DNA from: Penium margaritaceum
Taxonomy: Eukaryota; Streptophyta; Zygnematophyceae; Desmidiales; Peniaceae
NCBI GenBank assembly: GCA_023375785.1
Contig: SZWC01001179.1
Coordinates: 3,737-67,736 of the forward strand
Direction of reading: 5' to 3'
DNA length: 64,000 bases
Below are positions 44,484 to 55,436 of the stretch, piece after piece. The position numbers and the translations under genes are program-made. Every line of letters starts with the position of its first letter. Within the stretch, counting starts at the first letter, position 1. The notes under the pieces are model-generated. The model ran no database searches and was not told the origin of the DNA. It was given only the letters and a program-made list of their open reading frames with translations.

Positions 44484-45344
44484 ATGGCAGCAGCTGGCGT
44501 TGTAACAGCAGCCCAGCCTTTGGAGAGGCTGGAGGGACGTGCCAACTTCACGTTTTGGAAGATCCGTACCCGCCTCCTTTTGGAGGTGAGGGGCTTGTGG
44601 GAGGTGGTGAGCGGCGACGAGCTGGCTCCAGTTCCACAGGCAAAAGGCATCACCGCAGCACAGGTGGTGGCGGGGAAGACGCCGCAAAAGGGTGCAGCTA
44701 ATGCGGGTTCTTCTGCAGCTGTACCAGCGGCGTACGAGGAGTAGAAGAAGAAGGACAGGCAGGCCTATAGGTTGCTTCTCAACACCATCTCTAACCCGCA
44801 TCTTCAGTACGTGAGTGACAAGGCTACTGCAAAGGAGGGGTGGGACACGTTGTGCAAGAAGTATGAGAGCAAGGATCCTGCATTCCTCATGCTTTTGGAG
44901 GAGAAGATGATGGCGTTGAAAATGCAGGGTGGCAAAGGGATGGAGGCATACTTGGACAGGGCAATGGAGCTAGCGAAGCAGCTGAAAGCGGCCTGCAACC
45001 CTCTCAAAGACACGCGCTTCGTCCTCCTCTTGCTGAGGGGACTCCCAACGAGCTATGATACGATGCGAGAGACGTTGGAGTGCCAGCCGACTCTCGACCT
45101 CGACTTCATCTGCATGCACCTGGTACAAGGTGAACTGCGTCGCAATGCAGCAAAGCGCAATGGCAGGAGCAGTAGCAGTGAAGCAGCTTTCATGACCATG
45201 GACTCACGCAACCAACAGCAGCAGTAGTCCGGGCAGCAGAAAGGCAAGAAGAAGGGCAAGTGCCACTATTGCCAGAAAGAGGGGCACTACAAGAAAGAGT
45301 GCTTCAAGTTCAAGAGGGACAAGAAGGAGCAGCAGCAACAGTAG
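44484..45344 (+). pseudogene. gag: M5 gag, internal stops
   Basis: Same layout as M4 gag, with the shared TAG at 44742 (Trp in M2) and a further TAG at 45225 in the QQQQ stretch before the knuckle. The knuckle CHYCQKEGHYKKEC is intact. The frame ends at TAG 45342 followed by CAA AAG CAG. Confidence 0.88.
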
Positions 45345-47072
45345 CAAAAGCAGCAATCTCCTCAGCAACAACAGCAGCAGTCACAGCAACGTCAGCAGCA
45401 GCAACAGCAGTAGCAAAACCAGACTAGCGTGCGCCATTTTCGCAACATGAACGTCGCCAAGGAGGATGGCGACCGCCTCTTCATGGCGAAATCTGACATG
45501 TCGCAGAAGGAAAAGGCGGATCTGGCGTGGTACAAGGACTCGGGGTGTACCAAGAGTCTGACGCACAACGAGCAGTGGTTCACGGAGCTGCTCTCCATTC
45601 CCTCTCGTCCGATTGCTTTGGGAGATGATCGGGTGGTGTATGCTAAGGGGATTGGGATTGTGGAGATGTGGTTGGAGACCCCTTGTGGCATTGAAGTGGG
45701 AGTTTTCCATGGCGTGCTGTATGTACCTGATGCTGCATTCAACCTCCTCTTAGTCTCCTCTCTTACAAACACAGGACTGTGCGTCGTCTTGGATGATGAC
45801 TATGGCTACATCCTCAACAAGGATACAGGAGAGGAGTTGGCCAGGTCGGTGAAGGAGGGCGACATGTACCACCTGTTGGGGGCGACCAAGATCCCGCGTG
45901 AGCAGAGTCTTGCAGCAGTGGTGCATGCGATAGATGGCAAGATCTGGCATGTGCGCTACGGCCACATTGGCATGAGCGCCTTCCAGCAGCTTCAAGCAAA
46001 GCAGATGGTGCGTGACCTACCTACCATCTTTAACTTTGAACAGCAGCTGTGCATCGGTTGTTTGGAGGGGAAGCAGCACCACGAGGCGTTATCTGGAGCA
46101 GGGGAGCGTGCGAAAGAGGTGTTGGAGCTAGTCCACACGGAATTTTGTGGACCGATGCAGACCCAAAGCTTTGGAGGCTCTAGGAATTTTCTCACCTTCA
46201 TTGATGATTTCAGCCGTTACACTGCTGTGTACTTCCTTTCCTCCAGGGACAAGTGCTTTGACATATTCAAGGAATTCAAGGCCATGGTAGAGAACCAGAC
46301 TGGCAACAAGATCAAGGCGCTGCGTAGCGATCACGGTAGAGAATACCTAAGCAAGGAGTTCCAGGACTACCTTGCAGCAGCTGGCATCAAGGCGCAACGT
46401 ACTGCGCTGTACTCGGCGCAGCAGAACGGGGCTGCATAACGCACCAACCGTACCATTGTGGATTCGGCGCACTCCATGCTGCACGCGGCCTAGGTGACCT
46501 ACGACTTCTGGGCTGAAGCCGTGAGAACTGCGGTCAACATCAAGAACCGCAGTCCAACCAAGGCCCATGAGCATATGACGTCGTACGAGGCGTGGTTCGG
46601 AAAGAAGCCGAGCGTGGGTCATCTTCGCGCGTTTGGCAGCTTGGCGCACATGCACGTGCCAAAGGAGAAGCGGCAAAAGTGGGACGCGAAGAGCGCGCAG
46701 ATCCTGATGATTGACTACGACATGGCAAGCAAGGCATACCGCCTCTACGAGAGGGATACAGGCCACGTCATGATCTCTAGGGATGTCGTCTTCAACGAGA
46801 GCAACGTCATTGGCACCAACATTGCGTGTGAAGAGGTAGCAGATCCAGCAACTGACGAGACAGAGGGAGGAGAAATCCATCTTGACCCAGTCTCTCCCAA
46901 TCCTTCCTCTACTGTGACAGTGGGAGAATCACTCTACTCTCCCATGTCTGATATAGCAGGTACAGCAGCCTCATCGGCAGAAACAGAGGGAGATGGAGCA
47001 CTACTAGCAGAACTAGTTGTGCTAGCAGCACCGCGTCAGCCGCTTCCTAACGCTCCAGTACCAGGTCGAAGG
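45345..47072 (+). pseudogene. pol: M5 protease and integrase, truncated before RT
   Basis: Continuous 336-codon frame at 45429-46439 with protease [43 protein letters not shown] (first catalytic Asp changed to Glu) and LRSDHGREYLSKEF. It ends at the same TAA as M4, replacing the third-motif Glu. A TAG at 46491 stands where M4 has Trp. The frame from 46494 carries KPSVGHLRAFGSLAHMHV and the linker to LPNAPVPGRR, then meets an LTR at the same base as M4. Confidence 0.88.
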
Positions 47073-47810
47073 TGTTGGGAAAGGAGCCATCCGGCTCAGT
47101 TTCACGTCCACAGGAGCAAGTTCCAGGAAAGTACTAGAAGCCTGCTCCGATCATCAATCCAACTTCAGCATTGGAAAGATCTGGTGGCAAAATGTCTACG
47201 GTCAAAGTTTGAGGCCGATCCAATGGTCAGATTGGGAGATATGAATTTTCGAAGTTTCAGGGATCATGGACCGTCGATGTCTGGGTGGGCATGGGTGATG
47301 GCTCCATGCCTAAGCCTGAGAAAAGAAAAAGGCAAGATATCCAGGGTCAAGACCTGATGGGAGAAATATCCAAAAAGGTCCTTGGTCTTAGGATTGCCTT
47401 GTCAGAGTGTGCTGACTAGGATAAAGGTACCTCTCCTTACTTTTTAGGTGAGGTGAGATCCTTGTGTGCTAGCCATGGACACATGGCAATTCTCCATGGG
47501 TTTGTGGGTTATGTGACCACTAGGAGTGTGCCATGAGAGCATCCTCTACCTCTCTAGGTTGTGTGTGAGTGGTCAGCCTGATTGCTAGGCTGATTTCCTC
47601 CCTTGTGTGAGATTATGGACTCTAGTGTGTGAGCCTTAGCCTCCATGGCTAAGTGGTGTGGCTTGTGAGAGGGCTGACTTGCCCATGCCCTAGCTCTATA
47701 TGTACTCCATCATTTTGAGTGATTAAACAACCATTCTTCAGCAAAAGTGATGCCCTTCCAATCAAACATGCTCGCTGCTCCAAGGCTCCCTCTCTCCTCA
47801 AGTTCCAGCA
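47073..47810 (+). repeat. M6 5' LTR
   Basis: TGTTGGGAAAGG to GTTCCAGCA, 738 bp, following GAAGG of the M5 linker. A degenerate primer site follows. Confidence 0.9.
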
Positions 47811-48457
47811 TTTGGTATCAGTACCAAGTTCTGCCACTTTCACCCAGCACAGGCCATCACTTTGAGAGTGATGGGTTGGGGTAAAACCTTCACCAGATTT
47901 GACAATCAACCACTGGATTTTCAAGTTCAAGACACAAGCTTTCGAACGAGCCCAAGATCGCAAAGATCCAATGGTCGGATTGAGGGTTATGCTCAAAACA
48001 AGGTCGGCCAGGGCTACACTCTTCTCTATGAGTAAGACTGTCGCTTTGTGATGACCATAACTCTCTTGTTTCTTTGTCAAATTTAAAAAGTGGCACATGC
48101 GAATTGTAGTATTTTTCTTAAGATTTCCATTCGTGCAAACATATTTGCAATCCATCGATTCGTTTGGGAGACACGCTGTTTACAAGCTGGCTGGTCTGAG
48201 TTGGAGTAGGAGCAGAAGCATACTTTGTTTTCAAGAGGGCATATCTTTCAAAATCCCTTGTTGATGACCCTGTTTTATGGGTCGATCTGAAAGTTTTTGA
48301 GCTGAATTTTCCAGTGGTGGGCTCGATTTTTCCAAATACCCAGTGTGTTGGTAACTACAGTCCATTTTCTGTCAGACAGATTTCTGGCAGAAGCAGTAGC
48401 AGAAGCAGGGGTAGCGCCACCATCCAATGGCAGCGCTGAGCATCACCAAGGCTCAAA
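47811..48457 (+). other. M6 degenerate primer site and leader
   Basis: TGGTATCAGTACC at 47813-47825 has two changes from the family primer site. The leader follows, with no conserved frame. Confidence 0.82.
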
Positions 48458-49306
48458 ATAGCAGCAGCTAGCGTTGTAACAGCAGCCCAGCCTTTGGAGA
48501 GGCTGGAGGGATGTGCCAACTTCACGTTTTGGAAGATCCGTACCCGCCTCCTTTTGGAGGAGAGGGGCTTGTGGGAGGTGGTGAGCGGCAACGAGCCGGC
48601 TCCAGTTCCAGCGGCAAAAGGCATCACCGCAGCGCAGGTGGTGGCGGGGAAGACGCTGTAAAAGGGTACAGCTGATGCAGGTTCTTCTGCAGCTGTACTT
48701 GCAGCGTATGAGGAGTGGAAGAAGAAGGACAGGCAGGCCTACAGGTTGCTTGTCAACACCATCTCCAACCCGCATCTTCAGTACGTGAGTGACAAGGCTA
48801 CTGCAAAGGAGGGGTTGGACACGTTGTGCAAGAAGTATGAGAGCAAGGATCCTGCATTCCTCATGCTTTTGGAGGAAAAGATGATGGCGCTGAAAATGCA
48901 GGGTGGTGAAGGGATGGAGGCGTATCTGGACAGGGCAAAGGAGCTGGCGAAGCAGTTGAGAGCGGCCGGCAACCTTGTCGAAGAGACGCGCTTCATCCTC
49001 CTCTTGCTGAGGGGACTCCCAACCAGCTACGACACGGTGCGAGAGACGTTAGAGTGCCAGCCGACTCTCGACCTCTACTTCATCTGCATGCACTTGGTGC
49101 AGGTGGAACTGCATCGCAATGCAGCAAAGTGCAATGGCGGCAACAACAGCAGTGAAGCAGCTTTCATGGCCATGGGCTCACGCAACTAGCAGGAGCAGCA
49201 GTCCGGGCAGCAGAGAGGCAAGAAGAAGGGAAAGTGCCACTATTGCCAGAAACAAGGACACTACAAGAAAGAGTGCTTCAAGTTCAAGAGGGACCAGAAG
49301 GAGTAG
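48458..49306 (+). pseudogene. gag: M6 gag, start codon lost
   Basis: The family start context reads CTCAAAATAGCAGCAG, so ATG is ATA at 48458. The frame then has a TAA near 48658 (CAA in siblings) and a TAG at 49187. The gag body is readable at 48746-49189: PHLQYVSDKATAKEG, KYESKDPAFLML, RGLPTSYDTVRETLE. The knuckle CHYCQKQGHYKKEC follows, with TAG codons at 49304 and 49310. Confidence 0.86.
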
Positions 49307-51042
49307 CAGTAGCAGCAGCAAAAGCAGCAATCTCCACAGCAACAGCAGCAGTTGTCACAGCAACGCCAGCAGCAGCAGCAGAACCAGATTGGCGTGCACC
49401 ATTTTGGCAACATGGACGTCGCCAAGGAGGTGCGCGACCGCCTCTTCATGGCGAAGTCTGACATGTCGCAGAAGGAAAAGGCGGATCTGGCGTGCTACAA
49501 GGACTCGGGGTGTACTAAGAGTCTGACGCACAACAAGGATTGGTTCACGCAGCTGCTCTCCATTCCCCCCTGTCCGATTGCTTTGGGTGATGATCGGGTG
49601 GTTTATGCTGAGGGGATTGGGATTGTGAAGATGTGGTTGGAGACCCCGCGTGGTATTGAAGAGGGAGTGTTCCATGGCGTGCTGTATGTGCCTGATGCTG
49701 CGTTCAACCTTCTCTCAGTGTCCTCTCTCACCAACACAGGACTGCGCGTCGTTTTCGACGATGATTATGGCTACAACCTTGACAAGGAAACAGGAGAGGA
49801 GTTGGCCAAGTCGGTGAAAGAAGGCGACATGTACCCCCTGCTGGGGGCGACCAAGATCCCGCCTGAGCAGAGTCTCGTAGCAGTGGTGCAGGCGACAGAT
49901 GGCGAGATCTGGCATGCGCGCTACAGCCACATCGGCATGCGCGCCTTGCAGCAGCTTCAAGCAAAGCAGATGGTGCGTGACCTTCCTACCATCTCTAACT
50001 TTGAGTAGTAGTTATGCATCGGCTGTTTGGAGGGGTAGCAGCACCTCGAAGCGTTCTTTGGAGCAGGGAAGCGTGTGAAGGAGGTGTTGGAGCTGGTCCA
50101 CACGGACTTGTGTGGACCGATGCAGACCTAGAGCTTTGGAGGCTCTAGGTATTTCCTGACCTTAATTGATGATTTCAGCCGTTACATTGCTGTGTACTTC
50201 CTTCCCTCCAAGGTCCAGTGATTTGACAGGTTCAAGGAGTTCAAGGCCATGGCGGAGAACCAGACTGGCAAGAAGATCGCGGTGGAGAGTACCTGAGCAA
50301 GGAGTTCTAGGACTACCTCGCAGCAGCTGGCATCAAGGCGCAACGTACCGCGCCATACTCACCACAGCAGAACAGTGTAGCAAAACGCACCAACCGTACC
50401 ATTGTGGAGTCGGCACGCTCCGTGCTGCACGCGGCTTGGCTGACCTACGACTTCTGGGCTGAAGCCGTGAGCACTGCGGTCTACATCAAGAACCGTAGTT
50501 CGACTAAGGCGCTGGAGTAGATGACGCCGTACGATGTGTGGTTCGGCGAGAAATCGAGCGTGGGTCATCTCCGAGCATTTGGAAGCTTGGCGCACATGCT
50601 AGTGCCCAAGGAGGAGCGGCAGAAATGGGACGCAAAGAGTGCGCAGATGCTGATGATTGCCTACGACGTGGCTAGCAATGCCTATCGCCTGTACGAGAGG
50701 GATACTGGCCACGTCATCATCTCTAGGGATGTTGTCTTCAACGAGAGCAACATCATTGACACCAACATTGTGTGTGAAGAGGCAGCAGATCCAGCAGCCG
50801 ACAAGACAGTGGGAGTAGAAATCTTTCCTAATCCAGTATCTCCCGATCCTTCCTCTACTGTGACAGTGGGAGAATCACTCTACTCTCCCATGTCTGATGC
50901 AGCAGATACAACAGCCTCATTGGCAAAAACAGAGGAGGGAGATGGAGCACTACCACCAGCAGCAGTTGTGCCAGCAGCACCGCGCCAGCCGCCCGCTAAC
51001 GCTCCAGCACTAGGCCGCAGGTACCCTCTTAGGGTACGTTAG
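49307..51042 (+). pseudogene. pol: M6 protease, integrase and linker
   Basis: Frame 49352-50008 carries protease KDSGCTKSLT, NLLSVSSLTNTGL and HARYSHIGMRAL, and ends at two TAG codons where M4/M5 have one or two CAG. The integrase core keeps HTDLCGPM. A 19-bp deletion at 50275, between two GATC repeats, removes the second catalytic Asp and shifts the frame. The third motif reads SVAKRTNRTI, with Lys for Glu. The C-terminal part and linker are open from 50521 to 51042, ending at a TAG before KPGQ. Confidence 0.87.
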
Positions 51043-52665
51043 AAGCCTGGTCAGCGCGGCCATTTCTGGATGCTGCAGAAACCAGAATAGATGAACATTG
51101 CTGTTGTACCAGATTCAGATGAGCCAACGTCATACAATGAGGCAATGGCTGCGCCGGATGCAACAGATTGGACGCAAGCCGTGCAGCAAGAGATACAGTC
51201 GCAGCTACACAACGGCACATGCGAGCTGACTGAACGTCCACCTGGACGTAAGTTGATCAAGTGCAAGTGGGTGTTCAAGAAGAAGCGGGGAGCAGATGGT
51301 AATCTGGAAAAGTACAAGGCGAGGCTGGTCGCCAAGGGCTACTCGCAGCATGAGGGCATCGACTACACAGAAACGTTTGCCCCTGTTGCAAAGTTTGCCT
51401 CTGTGCGCACACTCCTCTCTTATGTAGCAGCTGAGGACTTCGAGGTTGACCACATGGATGTCAAGACGGCATTCTTGAATGGTGACTTGGAGGAGAAGAT
51501 CTACATGGAACAGCCAGAGGGGTTCGTCATGGATGGCCAAGAGCACCTGGTCTGCAAGCTGCAGAAGTCGCTTTACGGCCTCAAGCAAGCGTCGCGTGCT
51601 TGGAACCAGAAGTTGGATGCGGCGTTTCAGTGCATGGGGTTTGAGTGCAGCGAGTGTGACTACAGCGTGTATCGCTGGCAGCATGTGCATGAGATCCTCA
51701 TCATCATAGTCTATGTGGATGACATGCTCCTCCTTTCCAATAGCATGTCTGCACTGCAGGAGTTCAAGGAAGCCATGTAGGAGCGCTTCCAGATGTCTAA
51801 TCTCAGGAAGGCATCATACTTCTTCGGTATCCAGATCACGCGTGACCGCAGATCACGCTGTCTCTCACTACAGCAGAGCCGCTACATCAAGGATGTCTAA
51901 CAGCGGTTCGGCATGGCAGAGGCAAAATCCATCTGCACGCCGTTGGAGACGCGGCAGTACCTCGTGAGCTTCAGTGGAGAAGCAGATGCAGCTGAGCGCC
52001 AGAAGTACCAGAGCGCCATCGGCAGTCTCATGTACCTAATGGTGGCAAGTAGGCCGGACCTCGCACAGGCTGTTAGCGCTGTGAGCCAACACATGGCAAA
52101 CCCAAGACCAGAGAACCAGAAGGCTGTGAAGCGGATCTTCCACTACCTTGCTGGAACCATCAACATCGGCATCACCTGTAACGGCAACGACAACAGCATC
52201 ATCGGCTACACAGATGCAGATTGGGCTTCAAATCCTGAGGACCATAGGTCCATCTCTGGACATGTGTTCCTCATGAATGGTGGGGCCATCAGCTGGTGCA
52301 GCAAGCGGCAGGTAATCGTGGCCACCTCGAGTACAGAAGCTGGGTACGCCTCTCTTAGCTTTGGAGCCAAGGAAGCAGTTTGGCTTCAGCGTCTCATGAC
52401 AAAGATGAGTGCGAGTGTAGCAGTTCCACTTCTTGTGCGCGTCGACAACCAGAGCGCAATCGCACTCGCCAGGAATCCTAAGCACCATGCACGCACCAAG
52501 AACATTGACATTGCATATCATTTCATCAGGCACATAGTGCAGGAGGGTACTTTCAAGCTGTAGTTTACTCTAACCAGCAAGCAGGTCGCTGATTTCTACA
52601 CCAAGCCAGTGACCCGTGAGAAGCAGCAGTTTTTCATGAAGGCATGTGGACTCAGCCCACTCTGA
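51043..52665 (+). pseudogene. pol: M6 reverse transcriptase and RNase H
   Basis: RT frame 51091-51780 is long and well preserved: RPPGRKLIKCKWVFKKKRGADGN, ARLVAKGYSQHEGIDYTETFAPVAK, MDVKTAFLNGDLEEKIYMEQ, SLYGLKQASRAWNQKLD, VYVDDMLLLSNS. A TAG at 51778 (CAG in M2) and a TAA near 51898 break the thumb. RNase H runs at 51913-52563: YTDADWASNPEDHRSISGH, TEAGY in place of TEAEY, and VDNQSAIALARNPKH. A TAG at 52561 precedes the final ADFYTKPV segment and the family TGA. Confidence 0.9.
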
Positions 52666-52684
52666 CTGCGGCAAAGTGGGAGAT

Positions 52685-52772
52685 TGTTAGGAAAGGAGCC
52701 ATCCGGCTCAGTTTTAGGTCCACAGGAGCAAGTTCCAGGAAAGTACCAGATGCCTGCTCCGATCGTCAATCC
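52685..52772 (+). repeat. M6 3' LTR, truncated to about 88 bp
   Basis: Starts TGTTAGGAAAGGAGCC after the polypurine tract and follows the LTR to GATCGTCAATCC. It then joins M7 linker sequence through a few unassigned bases. Confidence 0.88.
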
Positions 52773-52782
52773 AAAATTACTA

Positions 52783-54455
52783 GCAAGGGAGATGGAGCGC
52801 TACCAGCAGAACTAGTTGTGCCAGCAGCACCGCGTCAGCCGCTTCCTAACGCTCCAGCACCAGGTCGAAGGTACCCTCTCAGGGTGCGCTACAAGCCTGG
52901 TGTCCGCGCGTATTTCTGGATGCTAAAAAAACTAGACCTCATGAACGTCGCAGTTGCAGCAGACTCTGATGAGGCCACGTTGTACAAGGAGGTCATGGCG
53001 TCACCAGATGAGGTGGATTAACCGCCAGCTGTGCACCAGGAGATGCAGTCACAGCTCGATAATGGTACGTGGGAGCTGACTCAGCATCCACCTGGACGTA
53101 AGGTGATAAAGTGCAAGTGGGTATTCAAGAAGAAGCGGGAAGTACATGGCAACCTTGAAAAGTACAAGGTAAGGCTGGTCGCCATGGGCTACTCGCGCCA
53201 GGAGAGCATCGACTACATAGAAACTATTGCCCCTATTGCAAAGTTTGCCTCTATGGGCACGCTCCTCTCTTATGCAGCAGCTAAGGACTTCGAGGTTCAC
53301 CACATGAATGTCAAGACGGAATTCTTGAATGGTGAATTGGAGGAGGAGATCTACATATAGCAGCTAGAGGGATTTGTCATGGATGGCTAGGAGTACCTAG
53401 TTTGCAAGTTGCAGAAGTCGCTGTACGGCCTCAAGCAAGCGTCGCATGCTTCGAACCAGAAGCTGGATGCGGCATTGCAGTGCATGGGATTTGAGCGTAG
53501 TGAGTGTGACCATAGCGTCTATCGCTTGCAGCATGGCCATGAGGTGCTCATCATCATCGTTTATGTGGATGACATGGTCCTCCTTTCCAACAACATGTCT
53601 GCACTTCAGGAGTTCAAGGAAGCCATGTAGAAGCGCTTCCAAATGTCTGATCTCAGGGAGGCGTCATACTTCCTCGCAATCCAGATCACGCGTGACCGCA
53701 AATCATGCTCTCTCTCCCTGCAGCAGAGCCGTTACATCAAGGATGTCTTGCAGCGGTTCGGCATGGCAGAGGCAAAATCCATCGGCACATAGCTGGAGAT
53801 GCGGCAGTACCTCGTGAGCTTTAATGGAGAAGCAAATGCAGCTCAACAACACAAGTACCAGAACGCCGTCGGCAGCCTCATGTACCTGATGGTGGCAACC
53901 AGGCAGGACCTCGCACAGGCTGTTAGCGTTGTGAGCCAGCACATGGAAAACCCTGGACCTCATTACCAAAAGGCTAAGGAGCGGATCTTTTGCTACCTTG
54001 CTCGAACCATCAACGTCGGCATCACCTACAACAAGAACAACAACAGCATCATCAGCTACGCAGATGCAGATTTGGCCTCAAACCCTGAGAACCGTAGGTC
54101 CATCTCTGGACATGTGTTCCTCATGAATGGTGGGGCCATCAGCTCGTGCAGCAAGCGGTAGGTGGTCGTGGCCAACTCATGCACAGAAACTGAGATGAGT
54201 GGCAGTGCATCACTTCCAGTTCTTGTGCGCGTCGACAACTAGAGCGCTATCGCACTCTCCAAGAATCCTGAGCACCATGCACGCACCAAGCACATTGACA
54301 TTGCATATCACTTCATCAGGCACATGGTGCACGAGGGTGCTATCAAGCTGGAGTTTACTCCAACAAGCATGCAGGTCGCTGATTTCTGCACCAAGCCAGT
54401 GACCCACGACAAGCAGCAGTTCTGCATGAAGGCATGTGGACTCAACCCACTCTGA
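52783..54455 (+). pseudogene. pol: M7 linker, reverse transcriptase and RNase H
   Basis: Begins in the integrase-RT linker (GDGALPAELVVPAAPRQPLPNAPAPGRR), the wording typical of M4 and M5 rather than M2 or M6. It continues with RRYPLRVRYKPGV, KVIKCKWVFKKKRE, VYVDDMVLLSNN and RNase H (SYADADLASNPENRRSISGH). TAG codons lie at 53358, 53388, 53628 and 54159. The SSTEAEY region has a deletion near 54190. The part between linker and TGA matches what M4 and M5 lack. Confidence 0.85.
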
Positions 54456-54474
54456 GTGCGGCAAAGTGGGAATT

Positions 54475-55212
54475 TGTTGGGAAAGGAGCCATCCGGCTCA
54501 GTTTGAGGTCCACAGGAGCAAGTTCCAGGAAAGTAACAGATGCTTGCTCCGATCGTCAATCTGACTTCTACATTAGAAAGATCAGGTAGCAAAATGTCTA
54601 CGGTGCAAGTTTTAGGCCAATCCAACGGTCGGACTAGGAGATATGAATCTTCGTAGTTTTCGGGGTCATCGTCCGCCGATATCCGGGTGACCATGGGCGA
54701 TGGCTCCATGCCTTAGCGTGAGAAAAGAAAAAGGCAAGAGATCCAGGGTCAAGACCTGATGGGAGAAATATCCAAAAAGGTCCTAGATTATTAGGTTGCC
54801 TTGTCAGAGTGTGCTGACTAGGATAAAGGTACCTCTCCTTACTTTTTAGGTGAGGTGAGATCCTTGTGTGCTAGCCATGGACACATGGAAATTCTCCATG
54901 GGTTTGAGGGTAATGTGACCACTAGGAGTGTGCCATGAGAGCATTCTCTAGCTCTCTAGGTCGTGTGTGAGTGGTCAGCCTGATTCCTAGGCTGATTTCC
55001 TCCCTTGTGTGAGATTATGGACTCTAGTGTGTGAGCCTCAGCCTCCATAGCTAAGTGGTGTGGCTTGTGAGAGGGCTGACTTGCCCAAGCTCTAGCTCTA
55101 TATGTACTCCATCATTTTGAGTGATTCAACAACCATTCTTCAGCACAAGTGATGCCCTTCTAGTCCCACATGCTCGCTGCTCCAAGGCTCCCTCACTCCT
55201 CCTGATCCAACA
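54475..55212 (+). repeat. M7 3' LTR
   Basis: TGTTGGGAAAGG to GATCCAACA, 738 bp, then CCATA array. It closes the composite block. Confidence 0.93.
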
Positions 55213-55436
55213 ACTATACCATACGATACCATTCAATAGCATACCATACTAAACCATACAATNAGCCTCCATAGCTAAGTGGTGTGGCTTGTGAGAGGGC
55301 TGACTTGCCCAAGCTCTAGCTCTATATGTACTCCATCATTTTGAGTGATTCAACAACCATTCTTCAGCACAAGTGATGCCCTTCTAGTCCCACATGCTCG
55401 CTGCTCCAAGGCTCCCTCACTCCTCCTGATCCAACA
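55213..55436 (+). other. Single-N junction with exact 223-bp repeat
   Basis: A short array piece (55213-55262), one N at 55263, then a repeat of the end of the M7 LTR. Bases 55040-55262 and 55264-55486 are the same 223 bp in my reading. This looks like two overlapping contigs placed end to end rather than a biological duplication. Confidence 0.85.

Larger units (their letters stand above)
38779..55212 (+). mobile_element. M4-M5-M6-M7 composite copia block
   Basis: In order: LTR, M4 internal (gag to integrase), LTR, gap, LTR, M5 internal (gag to integrase), LTR, M6 internal (gag to RNase H), LTR fragment, M7 (RT to RNase H), LTR. M4 and M5 end at the same base, GAAGG followed by an LTR start. 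Outer 5-bp flanks are ACCAT (38774-38778) and ACTAT (55213-55217), a possible target duplication with one change. It is consistent with a nested insertion followed by unequal exchange between LTRs. Confidence 0.75.
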
